Shown here in pieces: positions 1-5,003 of a DNA stretch of 10,625 nt (its first letter is position 1; every line of letters begins with the position of its first letter). Source of the DNA: Bacteroidales bacterium (lineage in GTDB: Bacteria; Bacteroidota; Bacteroidia; Bacteroidales; WCHB1-69). A program made the position numbers and the translations under genes. Under the pieces are notes generated by a model. It was not told the DNA's origin. It did no database searches and saw only the letters and a list, made by a program, of their open reading frames with translations. Location of the stretch: NCBI GenBank assembly GCA_012518765.1, contig JAAYRN010000192.1, positions 1-10,625 of the forward strand, given 5' to 3'.

Positions 1-372
1 AAGTGTTTTTTAGATGATCCTGTATCAATTGATGAGTTTGATGAATTTGATTTTATTGGACAAGTAATGGCACACCCAAGTTGTTTTTTTGTGGTACATA
101 TAAACGATAATTCTATGCTACAAAAAGTCGTACTTTCTCCAAACACTCCTCATCAAGAGTGGTATAATAGGTTAAATGGATATTTTGAAATAGCAAATAA
201 TCCTTCAATTGGTAATCCAGACGAGGAGCCTCTTATGTTTGGATGTATAACAGTAAGTAAACTTAGTTCTGCATTAACAATAGCCCAACTTTTAATAGAA
301 GAAGGATATGATTACACAGTATGCTATGATAGTGTAAAAAAGAAGATTACAATTTTTTGGGAGGATAAATAA
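1..372 (+). CDS. Unrecognised protein, 3' end of gene (N-terminus outside window)
   Basis: The reading frame is open from base 1 to a TAA at 370-372, giving 123 visible residues. An ATG at 67 is in frame, but the upstream 22 codons are open and rich in Asp, Glu and Phe, so the true start probably lies before the window. I do not recognise the family. The visible part is soluble in character, with no signal peptide or membrane helix. It looks like mixed alpha/beta: a hydrophobic strand near FFVVHI, a helix around SALTIAQLLIEEGYDY and a final strand ending in TIFWEDK. The next gene starts 37 bases downstream on the same strand, but a -7 promoter motif lies between them, so the two need not be one operon. 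A small protein of unknown role next to a small membrane protein could be many things. I assign no function. Confidence 0.6.
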   Translation, partial: KCFLDDPVSIDEFDEFDFIGQVMAHPSCFFVVHINDNSMLQKVVLSPNTPHQEWYNRLNGYFEIANNPSIGNPDEEPLMFGCITVSKLSSALTIAQLLIEEGYDYTVCYDSVKKKITIFWEDK

Positions 373-387
373 CGAAAAAAAATAATA

Positions 388-395
388 TACTTTTG
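388..395 (+). promoter_or_regulatory. Bacteroidota -7 promoter element TACTTTTG
   Basis: TACTTTTG matches the Bacteroidota primary-sigma -7 consensus TAnnTTTG exactly and lies in the 37-base gap before the membrane protein gene. A TTTG at 356-359 is the nearest -33 candidate, but its spacing (28 bases) is longer than usual, so only the -7 half is well supported. Transcription would start near 401-403. That leaves a leader of only about 8 bases if the GTG at 410 is the start, or about 74 bases if the ATG at 476 is used. Confidence 0.5.
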
Positions 396-409
396 TAACG
401 TGTTTTTTT

Positions 410-892
410 GTGAAAATTGTTAGAGATATAAGGAATAAATTATTTGTAAATAAAAAAAATAAAATTATTATAAAGATGATAAGTTTTATTCTAATTGGAG
501 CAGGTTTACTTTTTGGAAAACTCCAAATCAATTACTTGCAATATATAACTTCAGTAAAAATTATACTCCCAATTTGTTTTTATATCATAGGAATTATATT
601 GTTTTTTATTGCAAAGAAGAGATGTTCGAGTTTAATTGTCGATATGCCTTTAGAGAGATTAAAAAAAATCAACAAAGTGAATAAGTATACATTTTGGGTA
701 GTGTTTGTTATCTATTTTATATTAAGTTTTACGCATTTGCATTACAATATTACAAATTTCGATTTCAGAACTACAGATGCTGTTTGTTTTGATATGATAA
801 CTACAGTATTAGCAAACTTTATGTTTCCTTTTATCTTTGGGTTTATGTTTTTAATAACAAGGTGTTGTATAAAAGAAAGAGAAAAACAGTAG
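410..892 (+). CDS. Small four-helix integral membrane protein, function unknown
   Basis: This 160-residue protein is dominated by four hydrophobic segments at about residues 20-39, 49-68, 92-110 and 129-150. Positive charge clusters at the N-terminus, in the loop between helices 2 and 3 (KKR, ERLKKINKVNK) and at the C-terminus (KEREKQ), which predicts both ends and that loop in the cytoplasm. The loop between helices 3 and 4 would be periplasmic. No catalytic motif or known family signature is visible. The start is uncertain. GTG at 410 gives a basic N-terminal tail but sits only about 8 bases from the predicted transcription start. ATG at 476 (residue 23) would begin almost at helix 1. Neither has a clear ribosome binding site, which is normal in this phylum. 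The stop codon is followed at once by an intergenic repeat. Confidence 0.7.
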   Translation: MKIVRDIRNKLFVNKKNKIIIKMISFILIGAGLLFGKLQINYLQYITSVKIILPICFYIIGIILFFIAKKRCSSLIVDMPLERLKKINKVNKYTFWVVFVIYFILSFTHLHYNITNFDFRTTDAVCFDMITTVLANFMFPFIFGFMFLITRCCIKEREKQ

Positions 893-940
893 GTGTTCGT
901 TCTTAGCGGTAAAAAAATAAAATAAATATTCCTTTTAACC

Positions 941-974
941 TCAGACTCAAGTCTTCCGACTTCTGATTTTTTTT
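941..974 (+). terminator. Possible intrinsic terminator of the membrane protein gene
   Basis: An outer stem of TCAG (941-944) with CTGA (963-966) and an inner stem of AAGTC (949-953) with GACTT (958-962) enclose the loop TTCC. Four bases bulge out on the left side. Eight T residues follow directly at 967-974. It lies 49 bases past the stop codon and would end transcription reading in from 892. The stem is weak and interrupted, and the same sequence belongs to a dispersed repeat, so termination is an inference. Confidence 0.4.
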
Positions 975-1012
975 AACCACAGAGTGCACAGAGGAACACA
1001 GAGGTTTTTTTT
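973..1012 (+). repeat. Dispersed intergenic repeat, copy 1 (ACCACAGAGTGCACAGAGG)
   Basis: The 37-base core from TTAACCACAGAG to AGGTTTTT recurs at 4362-4398 in the same orientation with two mismatches (C/T and A/G). A second module immediately to its left (893-965, starting with TTCTTAGCGGT) also recurs at 4527-4591. The two copies bracket the FG-GAP gene. ACCACAGAG-type repeats are common between genes in many bacterial genomes and often produce false short ORFs. Confidence 0.75.
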
Positions 1013-1052
1013 GAAAAATTGATTGTAAGAGCGTTGGGGTAGGGGTGACTCC

Positions 1053-1067
1053 TGAGCGAAGTCGAAG
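1053..1067 (+). repeat. Bacteroidota-type TGAGCGAAGTCGAAG repeat
   Basis: The 15-mer TGAGCGAAGTCGAAG belongs to the GAGCG(A/T)AGTCGAA family of short dispersed repeats. Within 400 bases there are related copies: TTCGGCTCCGCTCA (1337-1350, inverted) and the paired copies in the hairpin at 1392-1423. This copy stands alone, without an inverted partner. Confidence 0.6.
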
Positions 1068-1173
1068 GATGCCAGTGTTTGCGACCTATGTCTATGCGTT
1101 TTATAAGTCTTTGATGTCTTTGGCATAGTGTTGTATGTTTGCTGTTTTTGCTTGTACATTTTTTATAAATATT

Positions 1174-1267
1174 TGACCCTATCAGGGTCATTTTTAATCT
1201 ATCTTGTATTCGTTTTATAAACATTAGACCTCTTCGAGGTCTTCAATTTTCAAAATCCCGTAGAGAT
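1174..1267 (-). repeat. Cluster of three short hairpin repeats with a shared tail
   Basis: Three palindromes with 3-base loops follow one another. TGACCCT/AGGGTCA spans 1174-1190, AGACCTC/GAGGTCT spans 1226-1242, and ATCCC/GAGAT spans 1255-1267. The third is imperfect; read on the minus strand its one mismatch becomes a G-U pair. On the minus strand the first two palindromes are each followed by almost the same tail: AATGTTTATAAAA and AATATTTATAAAA. The stem bases differ between units while the architecture is kept, so these look like members of one repeat family rather than chance hairpins. The unit at 1174-1190 is followed by TTTTT on the plus strand and could also act as a weak terminator there. 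Confidence 0.6.
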
Positions 1268-1391
1268 ATAAGGTTTATCCTATATTACGCAATAGGAATT
1301 TTTTCATTTAAAGTTCTTTATAGTATTGTTACTCATTTCGGCTCCGCTCAATGAGCAATGTTTTTTTCGTTCAATGAGTTGTCTTGGGCGT

Positions 1392-1423
1392 TGAGCGTAG
1401 TCGAAACGCTTCGGCTACGCTCA
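1392..1423. repeat. GAGCGTAG hairpin repeat
   Basis: TGAGCGTAGTCGAA (1392-1405) and TTCGGCTACGCTCA (1410-1423) pair in 13 of 14 positions, with a G-U at the remaining one on the plus-strand RNA, around a loop of only 4 bases. It lies 55 bases past the stop of the FG-GAP gene, which ends at 1479, so it could cap the 3' end of that transcript. It has no T-run on either strand, so a classical intrinsic terminator is not supported. Confidence 0.65.
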
Positions 1424-1478
1424 GTAAACCCATTAATAAACTTTTTGTTTTCTACTACTGTGGATGATTAGCCCAATT

Positions 1479-4217
1479 TTAATTCTTTATTATTTTTCGG
1501 AATTTATATACCCTATTGTTTCCAAATTTAATAACATAAACTCCAGCAGCTAAATCAGATGTATTAATAATAGTTCGTTTTACAACACTGCCACTATAGA
1601 CGTTTTGTCCAACAGAATTAACTATTTTAAATGATACTTCTTCATTATATCCTTCTAATTCAATAATCAATTCATTTGAAAAAGGATTTGGATAAACGTT
1701 GATAGTTTCATTCTCATCTATTGCATTAATGCCTGTGGAGTTAACGCTTATATAATCATATTTTACTAAGGTATCAGAGCCAGCTACATTAGATACAATG
1801 AGTTGAACATTATATGTACCTACGCTATCATACAAAATATTAGAAGGATTTTTTTTAGTAGAACTTGAAGGGCTACCACCTGGGAAATGCCACATCCAGC
1901 TCGTAGGATTATTCGTTGAATTATCTGAAAAATTAACCACATTGCCTGCATATAAAGATGTGGGAACACCTGTGAAAGCAGCAACAGGTTTATTTGACGT
2001 AGGACCACTTGTACAATATATATAATCAGTTTTTATGAGTGTATCGGTACAGCCTGTTGCTATGCCTGCAGCTATTAAGGAAACTGTATATAAACCATTG
2101 TAATCATAAGTGTGATATACATTAGAATTATTAGAACTCATAGAATTACCATCTCCAAAATACCATGTAAAATTGTAATTATTTATACTTGGTGTAAGAT
2201 TATTGAATTGAAAAGTAAAAGGTGTTGATGTAAGCTTTTGAACATCAGAAACAAAATCAATAGGATAATCTATTCCTTTAACAAAAATTGTAACCGAATC
2301 AGTTACAATACATCCCTCAGGTGAACTAACCGTAACATAATAAGTGGTAGTTTGTATGGGAGTGGCAACAGGATTTTGGATACTTGTATCATTTAATCCG
2401 ATTGACGGAGACCATGCATAACTTAAAGAACAGCCATTACAATTTGTTGTAACATTTAAACTTGCTGTGTTACCGCAGGTTATGGTTTGATTTGCTCCTG
2501 CATCTGCTGTTAATGGATTCACATATACAATAACAGAATCGCTTGCAACACATCCCTTAGGCGAACTAACCCTAACATAATAAGTGGTAGTTTGAACAGG
2601 TTTTGCAACAGGATTATAGATACTTGTATCACTTAATCCGATTGAAGGAGACCATGTGTAGCTATTACCATTTGTTGTAACATGTAAACCTACTGAGCCA
2701 CCACAGCTTATTGTTGTGTCTTTGCCTGCATCAATAGTCAAAGGCATATAAAAAGTGGATTCGTTTGAAAATTTAGAAGCTGCAAAAGCATTGTCTATTG
2801 CCTGCACACTGTAATAATACGTTTGACATCCGTAAAAATTATTTGTATTAATAATATAAAAAGTGTCAAGTTGTGCATTTCCCATTTCAACAATTCTACG
2901 GAAACCAGTATTGGTATCAGCCATTGGAGAATACATATCAATACCATTGGGTTGTGAACCTATTCTTACATTGTATGTTAAGCCATCTTGTGGGGTTTCG
3001 GCATCGGTTGCCTTATTCCATCGTAGAATTACATTGTTATTTATATGTGCTGATGTCAAGCCTGTTGGTGCTGTAGGTATTGTATTTAGATTAGTACTAC
3101 TCGTATTTTTATATATTTTGGAAATCTGATTACCTGTCAATAAAATATCTAAATACCCATCGTTATTATAATCACCCCAAGCAACTGAACTATATTGAAC
3201 GCCTGTTAAGCCTGCATTAATATCGGTAAACGTGCCGTCCCCATTATTACGATATATTTTAGAAATATAACTACCTGTCAATAAAACATCCAAATACCCA
3301 TCGTTATTATAATCACCCCATACAGCTGAACTATAATTAACACCTGTTAAGCCTGCATTAATATTGGTAAACGTGCCGTTGCCATTATTACGATATATGT
3401 TGGAAATAGAATGTACACCAGTATGTCCTGTCAATAAAACATCTAAATATCCATCGTTATTATAATCACCCCAAGCAACTGAACTATACATGACATCTAC
3501 TAAGCTTGTATTAATATTGGTAAACGTGCCGTTACCATTATTATGATATATTCTGGAAGTACGAAATGAACCAGTATATCCTGTCAATAAAATATCTAAA
3601 TACCCATCGTTATTATAATCGCCCCATGCAACTGAACTATTTTCAACACCTATTAAGCCTGCATTAATATCGGTAAACGTGCCGTCCCCGTTATTACGAT
3701 ATATTTTAGAAATATAACTTCCTGTCAATAAGATATCTAAATACCCATCGTTATTATAATCCCCCCATGCAACTGAACCATTTTCAACACCTGTTAAGCC
3801 TGCATTAATATCGGTAAACGTGCCGTCTCCATTATTACGATATATTTTGGAAATCCGACTTGAACCAGTATATCCTGTCAATAAAATATCTAAATATCCA
3901 TCGTTATTATAATCCCCCCATGCAACTGAACCATTATAAACACCTATTAAACCAGCATTAATATCGGTGAAAGTGCCGTTGCCATTATTACGATATATAT
4001 TGGAAGTCCGATTTGAACTATTATCACGCCCTGTCAATAAAACATCTAAATATCCATCGTTATTATAATCCCCCCACGCAACAGAACTCCGATTAATACC
4101 TATTAAGCCTGCATTTATATCGGTAAAAGTTTGGGCGTTAGTGGTCTTTATAAATGGTATTGCCAAAAGAAAAACTGTTAAAACGGAGATGAGATTTTTT
4201 GTACGTGTTAGTTTCAT
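1479..4217 (-). CDS. Secreted FG-GAP/VCBS seven-blade propeller protein with Fn3, PKD and T9SS sorting domain
   Basis: This 912-residue protein begins with a Sec signal peptide (about 1-28, hydrophobic core SVLTVFLLAIPF, cut after TNA). Residues 30-378 are seven FG-GAP/VCBS repeats of 47-53 residues, each with WGDYNNDGYLD, whose DxNxDGxxD pattern is a calcium-binding loop. Seven copies fit one closed beta-propeller. A fibronectin III-like domain follows (380-493), then two Ig/PKD-like repeats (494-568, 569-648) each with a pair of Cys and a WSPSIGL motif. Next come two PKD-like domains (about 650-735 with WYFGDG, and 743-827). Residues 836-912 (INVYPNPF to KFRKIIKN) form a type A T9SS C-terminal sorting domain. 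The protein should therefore cross the outer membrane by T9SS and be anchored or released. The ligand is unknown; adhesion or carbohydrate binding is a guess from architecture. The ATG at 4217 follows an A-rich leader without a Shine-Dalgarno sequence. Confidence 0.93.
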   Translation of the reverse strand: MKLTRTKNLISVLTVFLLAIPFIKTTNAQTFTDINAGLIGINRSSVAWGDYNNDGYLDVLLTGRDNSSNRTSNIYRNNGNGTFTDINAGLIGVYNGSVAWGDYNNDGYLDILLTGYTGSSRISKIYRNNGDGTFTDINAGLTGVENGSVAWGDYNNDGYLDILLTGSYISKIYRNNGDGTFTDINAGLIGVENSSVAWGDYNNDGYLDILLTGYTGSFRTSRIYHNNGNGTFTNINTSLVDVMYSSVAWGDYNNDGYLDVLLTGHTGVHSISNIYRNNGNGTFTNINAGLTGVNYSSAVWGDYNNDGYLDVLLTGSYISKIYRNNGDGTFTDINAGLTGVQYSSVAWGDYNNDGYLDILLTGNQISKIYKNTSSTNLNTIPTAPTGLTSAHINNNVILRWNKATDAETPQDGLTYNVRIGSQPNGIDMYSPMADTNTGFRRIVEMGNAQLDTFYIINTNNFYGCQTYYYSVQAIDNAFAASKFSNESTFYMPLTIDAGKDTTISCGGSVGLHVTTNGNSYTWSPSIGLSDTSIYNPVAKPVQTTTYYVRVSSPKGCVASDSVIVYVNPLTADAGANQTITCGNTASLNVTTNCNGCSLSYAWSPSIGLNDTSIQNPVATPIQTTTYYVTVSSPEGCIVTDSVTIFVKGIDYPIDFVSDVQKLTSTPFTFQFNNLTPSINNYNFTWYFGDGNSMSSNNSNVYHTYDYNGLYTVSLIAAGIATGCTDTLIKTDYIYCTSGPTSNKPVAAFTGVPTSLYAGNVVNFSDNSTNNPTSWMWHFPGGSPSSSTKKNPSNILYDSVGTYNVQLIVSNVAGSDTLVKYDYISVNSTGINAIDENETINVYPNPFSNELIIELEGYNEEVSFKIVNSVGQNVYSGSVVKRTIINTSDLAAGVYVIKFGNNRVYKFRKIIKN
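3084..4130 (-). repeat. Seven in-frame tandem repeats encoding the propeller blades
   Basis: Seven units of 159, 153, 141, 153, 153, 141 and 147 bases run from 4130 down to 3084. All seven contain the plus-strand 17-mer CCATCGTTATTATAATC, which encodes the calcium loop. Units 3 (3678-3818) and 6 (3231-3371) are the same length and differ at about 13 of 141 positions by hand alignment. Units 3, 6 and 7 are the short blades, lacking about four residues after LLTG. The similarity at DNA level suggests recent duplication or gene conversion between blades. Confidence 0.9.
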
Positions 4218-4284
4218 ACCAGTTGAATTTATTTAGTTTTTATTTATTAACGCTTTATATATATGCCCGTCGAAATTTTTTTTA

Positions 4285-4292
4285 CAAAAGTA
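4285..4292 (-). promoter_or_regulatory. -7 promoter element TACTTTTG of the FG-GAP gene
   Basis: On the minus strand the sequence reads TACTTTTG, a full match to TAnnTTTG and identical to the element at 388-395. Transcription would start near 4278, giving a leader of about 60 bases before the ATG at 4217. I find no good TTTG at the -33 position; the upstream stretch is only A/T-rich. Confidence 0.55.
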
Positions 4293-4361
4293 CATCTTTT
4301 TTTATACTATTTTTACTGTTTTGAAAAATTATTTTTTTTAGTCTTCAGACTCACGACTTTC

Positions 4362-4398
4362 TTAACCACAGAGTGCACAGAGGAATACGGAGGTTTTT
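4362..4398 (+). repeat. Dispersed intergenic repeat, copy 2 (ACCACAGAGTGCACAGAGG)
   Basis: This is the second copy of the element at 973-1012, in the same orientation, with two mismatches over the 37-base core. It is preceded by a GTCTTCAGACTCACGACTT stretch related to the GTCTTCCGACTT that precedes copy 1. Confidence 0.75.
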
Positions 4399-4435
4399 GT
4401 TTTTCAATTTTTGTCTTCTGTCTTCCGCCTTTCAA

Positions 4436-4541
4436 CCGCAAAATTAGCAAAGGATTACGCAAAGTTCGCAAAGATGTATAGGTTTGGGGTTTAAGTTTTC
4501 ATTCTCTGCGTTCTTTGTGCCTTCTTGGTGTTCTTAGCGGT
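4436..4541. repeat. Imperfect inverted pair of ACCGC...GCAAAG arms
   Basis: The left arm (4436-4473) begins CCGCAAAATTAG and contains CGCAAAGTTCGCAAAG. The right arm (4504-4541), read in reverse complement, begins ACCGCTAAGAAC and ends CACAAAGAACGCAGAG. The outer ACCGC and the inner 16 bases (12 of 16 identical) agree, while the middle is divergent. The arms are separated by 30 bases. It looks like a dispersed palindromic intergenic element made of GCAAAG-type units, not a gene. Confidence 0.5.
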
Positions 4542-4591
4542 AAAAAATAAAATAAATGATTCTTTGCCCTCAGCCTCAAGTCTTCTGACTC
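4527..4591 (+). repeat. TTCTTAGCGGT module, copy 2
   Basis: TTCTTAGCGGTAAAAA, then AATAAAATAAAT, CCTCAG and CTCAAGTCTTC, recur in the same order as in 893-965, with small indels and substitutions. In the first locus this module lies immediately left of the ACCACAGAG repeat. Here it lies about 130 bases to the right of it, so the modules have been rearranged or inserted independently. Confidence 0.6.
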
Positions 4592-4608
4592 AATTGTATA
4601 AGCTACTG

Positions 4609-4995
4609 TTAATCTTTCGGTTCTCTTATGTTTTTCAAATAGTTTTTAGCTGTTTCTTCATCTTTTTTCATTTGTTGTTGCAGGGCATGGATGGAGTTGA
4701 ATTTTATTTCTTCACGAATAAAAAACAAGGGAGTTATGTGTAGGCTTTGATTGTATATAGTATCCTTAAAATCAAATATATGCACTTCTATACAAAGCTG
4801 TGTTAACTCAAAGGTAGGGCGTATGCCTATGTTTAGCAGTCCATAAAAAGTTTGGTTTTGCAGTTTTATTTTAGCTAAATACACACCACGGGGAGGAGTC
4901 GTTTCTGTTGTAGATAGGTTAGCGGTAGGGTAGCCAAGTTTTCTGCCCATTTTATTTCCTTCTATTACAGTGCCTTTAAATGTGTTGTACGCCAT
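4609..4995 (-). CDS. Stand-alone riboflavin kinase (C-terminal half of RibF)
   Basis: This 128-residue protein is a complete ATP:riboflavin 5'-phosphotransferase domain, converting riboflavin to FMN in the cytoplasm. Diagnostic family motifs are present: GRKLGYPTANL at 17-27 (with the conserved PTAN that contacts nucleotide, Mg and flavin), GVYL at 37-40, NIGIRPTF at 55-62, and IEVHIFDF at 69-76, where Glu70 corresponds to the family's catalytic base. The C-terminal helix pattern FIREEIKF...MKKDEETAKNYL is typical of bacterial RibF. Bacterial RibF is usually about 310 residues, with an N-terminal FMN adenylyltransferase half. That half is absent here, and the DNA upstream is the end of ligA, so this is not a window-edge truncation. 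It starts 8 bases after the ligA stop and is probably translated from the same mRNA. A full-length ribF elsewhere in the genome is likely but not visible. Confidence 0.88.
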   Translation of the reverse strand: MAYNTFKGTVIEGNKMGRKLGYPTANLSTTETTPPRGVYLAKIKLQNQTFYGLLNIGIRPTFELTQLCIEVHIFDFKDTIYNQSLHITPLFFIREEIKFNSIHALQQQMKKDEETAKNYLKNIREPKD

Positions 4996-5003
4996 GATAA
5001 AAC

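Larger units (their letters stand above)
893..1478. other. Non-coding, repeat-filled region between convergent genes
   Basis: These 586 bases hold no gene I can support. From left to right there is a repeat module starting TTCTTAGCGGT (900-965), a possible terminator (941-974), an ACCACAGAGTGCACAGAGG repeat (973-1012), a TGAGCGAAGTCGAAG copy (1053-1067), three short palindromes (1174-1190, 1226-1242, 1255-1267), a TTCGGCTCCGCTCA copy (1337-1350) and a strong GAGCGTAG hairpin (1392-1423). The short minus-strand frames here translate the repeats themselves and look spurious. Confidence 0.75.
4218..4608. other. Repeat-rich intergenic region with the promoter of the FG-GAP gene
   Basis: These 391 bases separate the riboflavin kinase stop from the FG-GAP gene start, both on the minus strand. 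The part next to the FG-GAP gene holds its promoter (4285-4292). The remainder contains the second ACCACAGAGTGCACAGAGG copy (4362-4398), a pair of oppositely oriented ACCGC...GCAAAG arms (4436-4541) and the second TTCTTAGCGGT module (4527-4591). Short plus-strand frames here are translations of the repeats and have no support. I see no clear terminator for the riboflavin kinase gene. Confidence 0.7.

Noticed and set aside
947..1224. Two overlapping minus-strand reading frames of 70 and 83 codons
   Set aside because: They run through the ACCACAGAG, GAGCG and hairpin repeats, have no promoter or domain, and overlap each other in different frames; typical false ORFs from repeats.
3084..4130. CRISPR-like regularly spaced repeats
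   Set aside because: Units of 141-159 bases stay in frame and encode FG-GAP blades; no short identical repeats with unique spacers and no cas genes.
4580..4600. Terminator for the riboflavin kinase gene
   Set aside because: AAGTC/GACT can form a 4-5 bp stem near 4579-4591, but no T-run follows on the minus strand.
4263..4743. Two plus-strand frames of 72 codons each
   Set aside because: They translate the repeat region, and the second runs antisense into the riboflavin kinase gene; composition is low-complexity Phe/Leu with no family signature.
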